Shown here: piece after piece, positions 7,260-15,956 of the stretch
Position numbering within the stretch: the first letter of the stretch is position 1
Layout: each line of letters begins with the position of its first letter
From: Sphingomonas sp. CL5.1
Lineage (GTDB): Bacteria > Pseudomonadota > Alphaproteobacteria > Sphingomonadales > Sphingomonadaceae
Direction: 5' to 3'
Assembly: GCF_013344685.1 (NCBI RefSeq)
Contig: NZ_CP050137.1
Span: 3,899,001-3,963,000 of the forward strand
Length of the DNA: 64,000 bases
The notes under the pieces: model-generated
What the model saw: the letters and a program-made list of their open reading frames with translations, nothing else
Databases searched by the model: none
What the model was told of the DNA's origin: nothing
Position numbers and translations under genes: made by a program

Positions 7260-9412
7260 TCCGCCATCGCCACCGCCGGCTGCGGCGAGAGGATCGCCTC
7301 CACCGCCCCGGCCGCGCCGCGCATCGCGCCCTCGATATAGGAGATGCCGGTGCAATCGCCGATCGCATGGACCGCGAAGCCCTCGGCGCGCAACGCGTCG
7401 GCCAGCGCCTCGTCCGCCGTCGCGCCCTTGGCGACGATGACGTGATCGGCGCGCGGTCGTTGCGTCGTGCCGCCCGCGTCGGTGAAGGATACGAAACCCG
7501 GCTCGATGCGGATATCCGAGGCGGAGGGGAACAGCGCGACATTATGCTCGCGCAATTCGTCGAGCAGCCGCATCCGCCGCACCACCGTCAGCCCCGCGCC
7601 GAAGCGCGGCGCCTCGTCCACCACCGTCACCGTGCGCCCGCGTTCCAGCAGGAACTCCGCCAGCTCCAGCCCGACCAGCTCGCCGCCGACGATCACGACA
7701 TGATCGCCCAGCGGCATCCACTGGCGCGTCGCCTTGCGCACGAAATCGAGGTTGGCATTGAGGCCTGTCGCCGCGCCCAGCCTGGTCGCGAGTCGCGTGG
7801 CGAGGCTGGTCTTGCGCTTCAGCTCCTCGGAGCTCTCGCCGAGCATCATCTTGCGCATGTCGTCGCCCGACAGGACGTTGGGCAGGTCGCCGCCGGGGAT
7901 CAGCGGCATCCCGCGCCGCGCGCCGGTCGCGACGATCACCGCATCGGGCTTCAGCGAGCGCAGCAATTCGGGCGTCGCGGGCGTGTTGAGCCGCACCTCC
8001 GCGCCCGACGCCGCCACTTCCCGCTGGAGCCAGTCGAGCAGCCGCTCATTGGCCGGATAGGCGAGCGAGGCGAAGCGCAACGTGCCGCCGAGCCGCGCAC
8101 CCGCCTCCAGCAGGATCACCTCCTGCCCCTTCGCGCGCAGCCGCCGCGCCGCTTCCATCCCCGCCGGGCCGCCGCCGATCACCACCACGCGCTTCGGCGG
8201 CGCGACCGGAGCCTCGCGGCGGAGATATTCGAACCCCGTCTCCGGATTCACCGCGCAGCGCAGCGGATCGCAGACGTAGATCGCGCTGATGCAGGTGTAG
8301 CAATAGATGCAGGGCAACACGTCCTCGGGCCGCCCTGCCGCCAGCTTGTTCGGCAGGTGCGGATCGGCGAGCAGCTTGCGCCCCATCGACACGAAATCGA
8401 GCGAGCCGTCGGCGATCGCCGCATCCCCTACTTCAGGCTCGATCCGGCCGGAGGCGATGATCGGCACGTTCACCGCCGCCTTGATCCGCCGCGCGAAGGG
8501 GACGTTCAGCCCCGGCTCGTGCGGGGTGTGCGATCCCGAATGCAGCTTCGGCTGGCCGACGTCGTGATAAGCGGTGACGGTGATCGCATCGACCCCGGCG
8601 GCCTCCACCATCCGCGCCGTCTCGACCGCGTCCTCGATCGTGATGCCGCCATCCTTGCCGACCTCGCGCGAATCGAGCTTGCACCACACGGGGAAATCCG
8701 GCCCGACCGCCGCGCGCACCGCCGCGATCACCTCCAGCAGGAAGCGTACGCGATTCTCCAGCGGGCCGCCGTAATCGTCGGTGCGCTTGTTCGATTTGGG
8801 CGAGATGAAGGAGGAGATGAGGTAGCCGTGGCCGCCGTGGATCTCCACGCCGTCGAAGCCCGCGCGCTTCACCCGCTCCGCCGCCGCAGCGAACTGGCCG
8901 ACGACGTGGCGGATGTCCTCCACCGTCATCACCTTCAACTCGACGCCCTTGATGCGCCCGAACGGCGCGCGCATGATCTCCTCGATCAGGAAGGCGGCGG
9001 TGAAATCGCCACCCCGCGCGTCCGGCACCGAAGGCGTCCAGATCGGCCGCCCCGCGAGCAAATCCTCCATCGCCGCCGCGCCGCCGTGATGGAGCTGCGG
9101 CACGATCTTCGCGCCATGCGCATGCACCGCATCGACCAAGGCCGCGAGGCCGGGCAGGAAGCGATCGTCGGAAATCGCAATCTGCCCCTCCTGATTGGCG
9201 CCGACCGGCCATGCCACCCCCGCCACCCCGGTGATGATGAGGCCGACGCCGCCACGCGCCTGCTCCGCGTGATAGGCGATGATGCGTTCGCCGCATTGGC
9301 CGTCCTGCTCGGCGAGGCTCGCGCCCATCGCGGTGACGGCGATGCGGTTGCGCGTTTCCATCCGCCCGATGCGGCCGGGGGAAAGCAGATGCGGGAATTT
9401 CCTGACGGTCAT
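7256..9412 (-). CDS. NADH:flavin oxidoreductase, 2,4-dienoyl-CoA reductase/BaiCD type (718 aa)
   Basis: Two-part iron-sulfur flavoenzyme. Residues about 1-350 form an old-yellow-enzyme TIM barrel (GGVGLIITG, QLHHGG, GVEIHGGHGYLI). A cysteine cluster CIYCYTCISAIYVC then DPLRC follows (4Fe-4S). The C-terminal half is an FAD/NAD(P) module with VVIGGGPAGMEAARRL and VVIVGGELVGLELAEFL. This architecture is shared by FadH and by BaiCD/BaiH of bile-acid metabolism, which reduce or form conjugated C=C bonds in 3-oxo steroids. Here the second and third cysteines are separated by two residues rather than the three in FadH. A role in reducing or isomerising a steroid dienone or dienoyl-CoA is likely but inferred. 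The MBL hydrolase is translationally coupled downstream. Confidence 0.85.
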   Translation of the reverse strand: MTVRKFPHLLSPGRIGRMETRNRIAVTAMGASLAEQDGQCGERIIAYHAEQARGGVGLIITGVAGVAWPVGANQEGQIAISDDRFLPGLAALVDAVHAHGAKIVPQLHHGGAAAMEDLLAGRPIWTPSVPDARGGDFTAAFLIEEIMRAPFGRIKGVELKVMTVEDIRHVVGQFAAAAERVKRAGFDGVEIHGGHGYLISSFISPKSNKRTDDYGGPLENRVRFLLEVIAAVRAAVGPDFPVWCKLDSREVGKDGGITIEDAVETARMVEAAGVDAITVTAYHDVGQPKLHSGSHTPHEPGLNVPFARRIKAAVNVPIIASGRIEPEVGDAAIADGSLDFVSMGRKLLADPHLPNKLAAGRPEDVLPCIYCYTCISAIYVCDPLRCAVNPETGFEYLRREAPVAPPKRVVVIGGGPAGMEAARRLRAKGQEVILLEAGARLGGTLRFASLAYPANERLLDWLQREVAASGAEVRLNTPATPELLRSLKPDAVIVATGARRGMPLIPGGDLPNVLSGDDMRKMMLGESSEELKRKTSLATRLATRLGAATGLNANLDFVRKATRQWMPLGDHVVIVGGELVGLELAEFLLERGRTVTVVDEAPRFGAGLTVVRRMRLLDELREHNVALFPSASDIRIEPGFVSFTDAGGTTQRPRADHVIVAKGATADEALADALRAEGFAVHAIGDCTGISYIEGAMRGAAGAVEAILSPQPAVAMAE

Positions 9413-9428
9413 CGTGTTTCCTGTCCTC

Positions 9429-10052
9429 TCAATCCGCCCGCACCTTCACGCGCGGCGCGGCTTGCCCCCGGCGCATCGCGTTGAGGAAACCCTCCAGCGG
9501 TGCCGGCTCGGTGACCGGGCCGCCGTGGTCTCCCTCGCGCGCCCAATATTCGTCGTAGCTCGGAAAGAGCTTGTGGAAATTGCCCTCGACCCATTCCGCC
9601 CCCGGCCAGCGCATCTTGTTCGCGCCGACCGGCGGCTTGTTGAGATCGGTCGCGTACCAGTAGAGCGGCAGCCGGCGCGCGAAATGCCAGCGCCCCTCCG
9701 CGCGGACGTAATCGTCGACATACATCATCTGCATGATGACCCATTCGTCGCCCGTCTCATGCTCGTTCTTCGAATAGACCACGCCATGCGCGTGATCGGC
9801 ATCGTCGAACTCGATGACATGGCCGCCGATATGGTGCGAGGTGCCGGTGAAGGGCGAGCGCAAGGTGCGGTCCATATAGGCGCGCAGCGCGGCGCGCCCG
9901 CTCGCCTCCTTGCCGACGCGCACGTCCGCCGGGAACAGCGAGACCATCGCGTCCATGTCGCGCATGTCGAGCGCGAGCGCATATTTAGCGGGGAGTTGGC
10001 GAATCTGGTCCAGCGATTCGAGCCGATAGATGCGTGCTTCGAGATTCGACAA
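9429..10052 (-). CDS. SnoaL-like (NTF2-fold) protein (207 aa)
   Basis: Member of the SnoaL-like polyketide-cyclase/ketosteroid-isomerase superfamily, with the N-terminal helix pattern (IYRLESLDQIRQLPAKYALALDMRDMDAM) typical of the SnoaL_4 group. That group includes ring-hydroxylating dioxygenase beta-like, bile-acid 7alpha-dehydratase-like (BaiE, Hsh2) and ketosteroid isomerase-like members. It has no oxygenase alpha partner here. TTG at 10052 is the probable start, with GAGAGGAAA upstream. It opens the leftward unit continuing with the BaiCD/FadH-like flavoenzyme, 16 bp away. A steroid dehydratase or delta5-delta4 isomerase role is attractive from context but is inference. Confidence 0.78.
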   Translation of the reverse strand: MSNLEARIYRLESLDQIRQLPAKYALALDMRDMDAMVSLFPADVRVGKEASGRAALRAYMDRTLRSPFTGTSHHIGGHVIEFDDADHAHGVVYSKNEHETGDEWVIMQMMYVDDYVRAEGRWHFARRLPLYWYATDLNKPPVGANKMRWPGAEWVEGNFHKLFPSYDEYWAREGDHGGPVTEPAPLEGFLNAMRRGQAAPRVKVRAD

Positions 10053-10122
10053 GAGCGATTTCCTCTCCGTTTCACGGCATTTGAGCGCATATTGTTATTA
10101 GCTATCGCGTATTTTTCTATTA

Positions 10123-10155
10123 TTGCGTAGATTAATGCCGGTATAGTCTACGCAA
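10123..10155. promoter_or_regulatory. Candidate operator, site C (perfect 9-bp dyad)
   Basis: TTGCGTAGA (10123-10131) and TCTACGCAA (10147-10155) are perfect inverted repeats separated by 15 bp. The core TGCGTA to TACGCA distance is 31 bp, one longer than in the other three sites. A third, direct CGCGTA half-site lies 18 bp to the left (10106-10111). The site sits between the leftward SnoaL-like gene and the rightward SDR at 10175. This is the most symmetric of the four sites. Confidence 0.62.
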
Positions 10156-10174
10156 ATCAAGAGTGGAGGAGTGG

Positions 10175-10915
10175 ATGCGTTTTGCGGGCAAGAAGGTGCT
10201 GGTGACGGGCGCCGCATCGGGAATCGGGCGCGCGACGGCGCTACGTCTCGCGAGCGAAGGCGCGGAGCTGACGCTGGGCGACGTCAACGAGGCGGGCCTC
10301 GCCGACACCGCCGCAGTGATCGGGCGGCCGGTGCGCGTCCGCCCCTATGACGCGACAGACACGATATCCTGCCAGGCGCTGGTCGCGGCCGCAGCCGAAA
10401 ATGGGCTGGACGTGCTGTGCAACATCGGCGGGATGCTCGACTGGGGGCCGACGATAGATTTCGACGAAGCGCGATTCGAGCGCGTGCTGCGCGTCAACCT
10501 GTTCAGCGTCTATGTGCTGTGCCGCGCCGCGCTGCCGCACCTCGTCCGCTCGAAGGGGAATATCGTCAACATGGCGTCGGCCGCCGGGCTTTCCGGCGTC
10601 CCCTTCACCCTCGCCTATGCCGCATCCAAGCATGGCGTGGTGGGGATCACCAAGTCGCTCGCGGTGGAGTTCGCCGCGCGGGGCGTGCGCGTCAACGCGA
10701 TCTGCCCCGGACAGGTCAACACCGCCATGACGCGCACCCCGCCGCCCGAGGGCGACATCGACTGGCCGCTGATGATGCGCAACGCCCCCAAGCTGGAAGG
10801 CGGCGGCGCGGAGCCGGAGGATATCGCCGCCTCGGTCGCCTTCCTCGCCTCGGACGACGCGCGGAAGATCAGCGGCGCGGCGCTGCCGGTGGATTGCGCG
10901 CAGCTCGCGGGTTAG
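10175..10915 (+). CDS. Short-chain dehydrogenase/reductase (246 aa)
   Basis: SDR with TGAASGIGRA, an Asp in TLGDVNE consistent with NAD preference, CNIGG in place of the usual NNAG, serine in NMASAAG, catalytic YAASK and ISGAALPVDCA. ATG 10175 follows GGAGGA with only 4 nt spacing; a GTG at 10163 is a possible earlier start. It stands alone in its direction. Its TAG stop overlaps the TAA stop of the convergent flavoprotein gene, inside a small palindrome (GCGGG-ttag-CCCGC, 10907-10920). Probable hydroxysteroid dehydrogenase by context. Confidence 0.84.
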   Translation: MRFAGKKVLVTGAASGIGRATALRLASEGAELTLGDVNEAGLADTAAVIGRPVRVRPYDATDTISCQALVAAAAENGLDVLCNIGGMLDWGPTIDFDEARFERVLRVNLFSVYVLCRAALPHLVRSKGNIVNMASAAGLSGVPFTLAYAASKHGVVGITKSLAVEFAARGVRVNAICPGQVNTAMTRTPPPEGDIDWPLMMRNAPKLEGGGAEPEDIAASVAFLASDDARKISGAALPVDCAQLAG

Positions 10916-12369
10916 CCCGCCGCCGCGCGCCCGGCCCGCCGCCCGAAGAAGGTGCAGTCGGCAAGGCTCAGCCCCGAGCTGTAGCCATGTCCCCACGCCG
11001 GCAGCCCGGACGTGCAGCGCCCGGCGGCGAACAGGCCCGGAATCACCTGCCCGCCGCGATCGAGCACAGCGCCGTCGATCGACGTGCGCAGGCCGCCGAG
11101 CGTGAAGTGCGAGAAATAGCTCGACCGGAAGTTCAGCTCCAGCGCGATGAACGGCCCCTGATCGAGCGGCCTCAGGATCGGCGGCTGCTTGTCGAACAAC
11201 GGGTCGCGCCTCTCGCGCGCGTGGCGGTTGTAGAAGGCCATCGTCGCGGCGAGCATGCCTTCCGGCATTTCCAGCTCGCGTTCGACCTCTTCCCACGTCT
11301 CGCCGGTCGCGGCGATGGTCATGCGGGCGAACTCGGCAGGCCGGTCGAAATGCGCGTTGTCGAGCAAGAGATAGACGCGATCCCCCGGCTGGTCGATCAT
11401 GAAGCGGCTGACGCGGCCGTGATAGCAATCCTCGTTGATGAAGCGCTGGCCGTGGATGTTGACGAACACGCCATGCGCATGCGGCTCGGGCATCGTCCAC
11501 GGACAGGTGACGAAGAACTGGTCCATGTGGATCGCGTCGCCGCCCGCCGCCATGCCGAGGTTGATGCCCGAGCCGTCATCCTTGTCGCCGATCGGATCGG
11601 CGACCTTCGTGGTGAGCGGGGCGTAACGCTTCAGCATGTCCGGGTTGAGCACGAAGCCGCCGGTCGCCAGCACCACGCCGCTGCGCGCCCGGATGAAGCG
11701 CGGGCGGTTGTCGATCCGCATCACCGCGCCGACCACCCGGTCGCCATCGCGCACCAGCGCCAGCGCGCGCGCGTCAGTGACGACCGTCACGCCGAGTGCG
11801 CGCGTCCGCGCCTCCAGCACGTCCATCAATTTGCGCCCGCCACCCCAGCCGGTGAACTGGATCACATGCCCGCGCGGCGCCGGCTTCGCGGCGTGGCGGA
11901 ACGGCGCCGCCGCCTCGCTGCCGGACCAGATAAGGGTGTCGTCGGTTTCCGGCTCGATCACCTTGCCGGGGAGGTAGGTGCCTTTGTACGGTACGCCCTG
12001 CGCCTTCAGCCACGCATAATGATCGAGCGCGCCGGCGGCATAAGCGTCGCACTTCGCCGCGTCGGCGCACGGGCCGCCGGCCATCGTGAGATAGGTCGCG
12101 AAGTCCTCCGTGCTGTCCGCGAAACCGTTGGCGCGCTGGACGTCGGTGCCCCCGCCGCCGCCGATATAGATTTCCCCACCCGACAGGCCGGACGCGCCGC
12201 CGCTGCCCGAATTACGCTCGAACAGTATCACCGACGCGCCCGCCTCCGCCGCACCGATCGCCGCGCACGCGCCCGCCGCGCCGAAGCCGATGACGATCAC
12301 ATCGGCCTCATCGTCCCATTGCGGCACCTCGGCTGCGGGGACCGTGCGGTGCAGCGAGAATTCAGCCAT
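10912..12369 (-). CDS. 3-Ketosteroid delta4-(5alpha)-dehydrogenase-like flavoprotein (485 aa)
   Basis: FAD-dependent steroid dehydrogenase expected to introduce the C4-C5 double bond into 3-keto-5-hydro steroids. The N-terminal FAD motif VIGFGAAGACAAIGAAEAG is followed by GGASGLSGGEIYIGGGGG. The C-terminal GHGYSSGLSLAD carries Y463 and S465, matching the Tyr466/Ser468 pair described for Rhodococcus Kst4D, and total length (485) is close to that enzyme. ATG 12369 is used because it overlaps the stop of the upstream TIM-barrel gene by 8 nt; longer N-terminal extensions run into that gene. It is the last gene of the seven-gene hsa-type unit. Delta4 specificity is probable rather than proven. Confidence 0.75.
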   Translation of the reverse strand: MAEFSLHRTVPAAEVPQWDDEADVIVIGFGAAGACAAIGAAEAGASVILFERNSGSGGASGLSGGEIYIGGGGGTDVQRANGFADSTEDFATYLTMAGGPCADAAKCDAYAAGALDHYAWLKAQGVPYKGTYLPGKVIEPETDDTLIWSGSEAAAPFRHAAKPAPRGHVIQFTGWGGGRKLMDVLEARTRALGVTVVTDARALALVRDGDRVVGAVMRIDNRPRFIRARSGVVLATGGFVLNPDMLKRYAPLTTKVADPIGDKDDGSGINLGMAAGGDAIHMDQFFVTCPWTMPEPHAHGVFVNIHGQRFINEDCYHGRVSRFMIDQPGDRVYLLLDNAHFDRPAEFARMTIAATGETWEEVERELEMPEGMLAATMAFYNRHARERRDPLFDKQPPILRPLDQGPFIALELNFRSSYFSHFTLGGLRTSIDGAVLDRGGQVIPGLFAAGRCTSGLPAWGHGYSSGLSLADCTFFGRRAGRAAAG

Positions 12370-13195
12370 GAAACGTCTCTCCCAATGCGGCCCGTGTCGC
12401 CTCCACCGCCCTGCGCGCGCGATCGAGCATCGAGCGCCCGGCATCGAGCGCGGATTGGCGCGGCACCTCGACGCTGACCGGGCATTCCGGCGCGAGCGCC
12501 GCGACGAACCCGTCAATGTCGAATGCCCCCTCGCCCGGCAGCAGGCGCTCGCTCCCCGCTTCCCATTCGATCCTGTCGGGCGCGATGGCGAGCGGGCCGT
12601 CGCTCACCTGCGCGATGCGGATGCGCGGATCGGCGAGCAGCGGGAGCGCGCCCGGCATCTCGCCGGCGCGGTGGAGATGAAGCAGGTCCAGCGTCACACC
12701 GATATCATCGCGCCCCGTCGCCTCGATCAGCGCCAGCGCCTCATGCAGAGAGCGCACCTGCGACGGCGGATAGAATTCCACCGCCAGCCCGATGCCGTAA
12801 CCGCCCGCCAGCTCGGCGAGCGCGGCGAGCTTCCCGATCCGCCGCGCTGGCTCGCGATCGTAGCACAGCACATTGGCGAGCCGTCCGCCAAGCCATGCCG
12901 CCGTCTCCAGCACCGGTTCGAACACGACCACGTCGGTTCGTCCGGCCAGTGTGAAGGGATAGGCCAGATCGAGCGCCACTCCACCCGCGCGCATCGCATC
13001 GCGGGTAGCGCGGCGTTCGGGCGTATCCCCGATCAGCGCGAAGTCCGGCATCCCGGGCAGCACCGCCATCGGATGCAGGAACAGGCACATCCCCGCGCAT
13101 CCCGTCTCCGCCGCCAGACCCGCGAGCTGCGACGGCGTGGCGTCCACGACCGTGATGTGATCGAGCGACAGCGGGCGCACGGCCCCTCCCCTCAT
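12362..13195 (-). CDS. Xylose-isomerase-like TIM-barrel protein (277 aa)
   Basis: Sugar phosphate isomerase/epimerase (AP endonuclease family 2) fold. Alternating strands carry conserved acidic and His residues: [29 protein letters not shown] and a late PVSVEVPR. These positions usually bind a divalent metal in the family. It is embedded in the hsa-type operon: the start overlaps the aldolase stop by 4 nt and its end overlaps the next gene start by 8 nt, so it is co-translated. No step of the published 9,10-seco pathway needs such an enzyme. It may act on a keto-acid or hydroxy-acid intermediate, or on an oxidised steroid by-product. Fold is fairly certain; reaction unknown. Confidence 0.75.
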   Translation of the reverse strand: MRGGAVRPLSLDHITVVDATPSQLAGLAAETGCAGMCLFLHPMAVLPGMPDFALIGDTPERRATRDAMRAGGVALDLAYPFTLAGRTDVVVFEPVLETAAWLGGRLANVLCYDREPARRIGKLAALAELAGGYGIGLAVEFYPPSQVRSLHEALALIEATGRDDIGVTLDLLHLHRAGEMPGALPLLADPRIRIAQVSDGPLAIAPDRIEWEAGSERLLPGEGAFDIDGFVAALAPECPVSVEVPRQSALDAGRSMLDRARRAVEATRAALGETFHG

Positions 13196-14229
13196 GCGCT
13201 CCCGACGCGCGCCTTGAGCATATCGAGAGCGACATCGGTGATCATGTCTTCCTGTCCGCCGACCATCTTGCGGCGTCCGAGCTCGACGAGGATGGCGCGG
13301 GTGTCGAGGCCATAGGTTTCGGCGGCCTTCTCGGCATGGCGCAGGAAGCTTGAGTAGACCCCCGCGTATCCAAGCGCGAGCGTCTCGCGATCGACGCGCA
13401 CCGGGCGGTCCTGCAACGGCCGCACGAGGTCCTCCGCCGCGTCCATCAGCGCCATCACGTCGCAGCCGTGGTTCCAGCCCTTGCGATCGGCGGCGGCGAC
13501 GAACACCTCCAGCGGCGCGTTGCCAGCGCCCGCGCCCATCCCGGCAAGACTGGCGTCGATGCGCACCGCCCCCTCCTGCGCCGCGACGATCGAGTTCGCC
13601 ACCCCGAGCGACAGGTTGTGGTGCGCGTGGATGCCGCGCTGCGTCTCCGGCCTGAGCACCTTGTCATAGGCGCGCAGCCGATCGCGCACCCCGTCCATGT
13701 CGAGCGCGCCCCCTGAATCGGTCACATAGACGCACTGCGCGCCGTAACTCTCCATCAGGGCTGCCTGCCGCGCGAGCGCCTCGGGTTCGATCATATGGCT
13801 CATCATCAGGAAGCCCGCGACATCCATGCCGAGATCGCGCGCGATGCCGATATGCTGCCTCGACACGTCCGCCTCGGTGCAATGCGTCGCCACCCTGACC
13901 GAGCGCACCCCGAGGTCACAGGCGCGGCGCAGTTCCTCCACCGTGCCGACCCCCGGCAGGATCAAGGTGGTCAGCACCGAACGCGTCAGCACGTCCGCGA
14001 CGGCCTCCAGCCATTCCCAGTCGGTATGCGCGCCGAAGCCATAGTTGAAGCTCGCGCCCGAGAGGCCGTCGCCATGCGCCACCTCGATCGCGTCCACCCC
14101 GGCGGCATCGAGCGCGCTCGCGATCGCGCGGACATGATCGAGCCCGTACATGTGGCGGATCGCGTGCATCCCGTCGCGCAGCGTCACGTCCTGGATGTAG
14201 AGCTTCTGCGTGTCGACGTCGAAGGTCAT
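13192..14229 (-). CDS. hsaF: 4-Hydroxy-2-oxoacid aldolase, HsaF/BphI type (345 aa)
   Basis: Class II pyruvate aldolase that splits 4-hydroxy-2-oxohexanoate (from the steroid ring-A fragment) into pyruvate and propanal. The N-terminal [13 protein letters not shown] contains the Arg-Asp catalytic/metal pair; the HAHHNLSLG segment supplies the metal-binding histidines; the C-terminal region includes [13 protein letters not shown], as in DmpG/BphI. The length is standard. ATG 14229 overlaps the stop of the aldehyde dehydrogenase (ATGA), consistent with the known complex that channels the aldehyde between the two enzymes. Family assignment is firm; HsaF rather than BphI naming rests on the operon. 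Confidence 0.92.
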   Translation of the reverse strand: MTFDVDTQKLYIQDVTLRDGMHAIRHMYGLDHVRAIASALDAAGVDAIEVAHGDGLSGASFNYGFGAHTDWEWLEAVADVLTRSVLTTLILPGVGTVEELRRACDLGVRSVRVATHCTEADVSRQHIGIARDLGMDVAGFLMMSHMIEPEALARQAALMESYGAQCVYVTDSGGALDMDGVRDRLRAYDKVLRPETQRGIHAHHNLSLGVANSIVAAQEGAVRIDASLAGMGAGAGNAPLEVFVAAADRKGWNHGCDVMALMDAAEDLVRPLQDRPVRVDRETLALGYAGVYSSFLRHAEKAAETYGLDTRAILVELGRRKMVGGQEDMITDVALDMLKARVGSA

Positions 14230-15170
14230 GCCGCCGCCCTCCGCTCGAGGATGCGCCGGGCGAGCAACTCTCCGGTCGCCCTGGCCGCCGCCGTCATGAT
14301 GTCGAGGTTGCCCGAATAGCTCGGCAGATAATCGCCCGCCCCTTCCACCTCGAGGAAGATCGAGGTCCTGATCCCGGTGAACTCGCCCATGCCGGGGATC
14401 CTGAGGCGGTTGTTGTCGCCGTAGCGCTCGAACTGCACTTCCTGCTTCAGCCGATAGCCGGGGACATAGGCCTGCACCTTCGCCACCATCGCCTCGACCG
14501 AGGCGCGGATCGCCGCCTCGTCGCCGCCTTCGGACAGCGTGAACACCGTGTCGCGCATGATCATCGGCGGCTCGGCCGGGTTGAGGATGATGATCGCCTT
14601 GCCCTTCGCCGCCCCGCCGACTTCCTCGATCGCGCGCGCGGTGGTGCGGGTGAACTCGTCGATGTTGGCGCGCGTCCCCGGCCCCGCCGAGCGCGACGAC
14701 ACCGACGCCACGATCTCGGCGTAATGCACCCTCGCCACCTGGCTCACCGCCGCGACCATCGGGATCGTCGCCTGCCCGCCGCACGTCACCATGTTGACGT
14801 TGGGCTGGTCGAGATGCGCCTCCATGTTGACCGGCGGCACGGTGAACGGACCGATCGCCGCCGGGGTCAGGTCCACCACCTGGATGCCGTCCGCGCGCAG
14901 CGCCGCGTCATGCGCCTTGTGCGCATAAGCCGAGGTCGCGTCGAAGGCGATGCCGATCTCGCCATAGCAGGCGAGCTTCCGCAGCCCCTCGATCCCCTCG
15001 TGCGTCGTCGCCACCCCGCGCGCCCGCGCCATCGCCAGACCTTCCGACGCCGGATCGATTCCCACCACCGCCGCCAGTTCCATATGCTCCGACCCACGAA
15101 GCATCTTCACCATCAGGTCCGTCCCGATGTTCCCCGATCCAATGATCGCCGCCTTCACCTTGCACACCAC
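14226..15170 (-). CDS. hsaG: Acetaldehyde/propanal dehydrogenase (acylating), HsaG/BphJ type (314 aa)
   Basis: Converts the aldehyde released by the aldolase to acyl-CoA with NAD and CoA (propionyl-CoA in steroid breakdown). The Rossmann motif [14 protein letters not shown] starts the protein, and the catalytic cysteine lies in [12 protein letters not shown]. The C-terminal dimerisation region and length match DmpF/BphJ. The start is GTG 15170 (GTG 15167 is next in frame), with GGAG 6 nt upstream; the ATG at 15174 is out of frame. It is followed by the aldolase through an ATGA overlap and lies 9 bp after the hydratase. Confidence 0.92.
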   Translation of the reverse strand: MVCKVKAAIIGSGNIGTDLMVKMLRGSEHMELAAVVGIDPASEGLAMARARGVATTHEGIEGLRKLACYGEIGIAFDATSAYAHKAHDAALRADGIQVVDLTPAAIGPFTVPPVNMEAHLDQPNVNMVTCGGQATIPMVAAVSQVARVHYAEIVASVSSRSAGPGTRANIDEFTRTTARAIEEVGGAAKGKAIIILNPAEPPMIMRDTVFTLSEGGDEAAIRASVEAMVAKVQAYVPGYRLKQEVQFERYGDNNRLRIPGMGEFTGIRTSIFLEVEGAGDYLPSYSGNLDIMTAAARATGELLARRILERRAAA

Positions 15171-15179
15171 TCATTACTC

Positions 15180-15956
15180 CTAGACGAAGCGCGCAGTGCA
15201 ACTGCCCACGCCCTCCAGCGTCATCTCGAACTGATCCCCGGCCACCGCCGGGGCCAGCGGCACCAGCGAGCCGGACAGGATCACGTCACCCGCCTCAAGC
15301 GTCACGCCGTAGCGCCCCAAAGTGTTGGCGAGCCATGCCACCGCCGCCGCCGGATCGCCCTGCACCGCATGACCATAGCCTTCGGACAGGGGCGCGCCGT
15401 TCTTCGTCACCGTCACATGCAGGGCGGGCATGTCATGTTCGCGCGGATCGGCCCGCGCCTCGCCCAGCACGAACACCCCGCAGGAGGCATTGTCCGCCAC
15501 CGTATCGACGATGCCGATCTTCCATTCGTCGATCCGGCTGTCGACGATCTCGAAACACGGCGCGATGCTTTCCGTCGCGGCCATCACGTCGGCCGCCGTC
15601 ACGCCGGGGCCTTTCAGCGCATCGCGCAGGATGAAGGCGATCTCCGCCTCCGCGCGCGGCTGGATCAGCCCGGTGGCGGCGATGTCGATATCGCCCTCGA
15701 TCCACATCCGATCGGTGAGGAAACCGAAGTCGGGCTGGTGGACACCCAGCATGTCCTGCACCGCCTTGCTGGTGACGCCGATCTTCTTGCCGATCACCCG
15801 TTCCCCCTCTCGCGTGCGGCGGGCGAGGAAATCGAGCGAGATGGCGTAGGCGTCGTCCACCGTCAGCGCCGGATCGCGGGCGATCAGCGGCGGCACCGTG
15901 CGGCGCGTGCGCAAGGCGGCGTGCAGCTCCGCGCCGTAGCGCTCAGCGATGCTCAT
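15180..15956 (-). CDS. hsaE: 2-Hydroxydienoate (2-keto-4-pentenoate) hydratase, HsaE type (258 aa)
   Basis: Hydrates the 2-hydroxydienoate product of ring-A meta-cleavage (2-hydroxyhexa-2,4-dienoate in steroid degraders) to 4-hydroxy-2-oxo acid. It belongs to the fumarylacetoacetate hydrolase/MhpD superfamily: EAEIAFILRD and the Glu in PCFEIVDSRI are metal-binding positions, with GKKIGVTSKAVQDMLG upstream and LSGSLVPLAP near the end. The length is typical. ATG 15956 overlaps the end of the hydrolase gene by 14 nt. Order hydrolase-hydratase-dehydrogenase-aldolase is the canonical meta-pathway order. Confidence 0.92.
   Translation of the reverse strand: MSIAERYGAELHAALRTRRTVPPLIARDPALTVDDAYAISLDFLARRTREGERVIGKKIGVTSKAVQDMLGVHQPDFGFLTDRMWIEGDIDIAATGLIQPRAEAEIAFILRDALKGPGVTAADVMAATESIAPCFEIVDSRIDEWKIGIVDTVADNASCGVFVLGEARADPREHDMPALHVTVTKNGAPLSEGYGHAVQGDPAAAVAWLANTLGRYGVTLEAGDVILSGSLVPLAPAVAGDQFEMTLEGVGSCTARFV

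Noticed and set aside
7214..9484. A 756-codon open frame on the + strand
   Set aside because: It is antisense to the BaiCD/FadH-like gene, is Arg/Ala/His-rich without any domain, and arises from third-position G+C bias.
10417..12477. A 686-codon open frame on the + strand
   Set aside because: It overlaps the SDR at 10175 out of frame and then runs antisense to the delta4-dehydrogenase-like gene, whose FAD motifs are clear.
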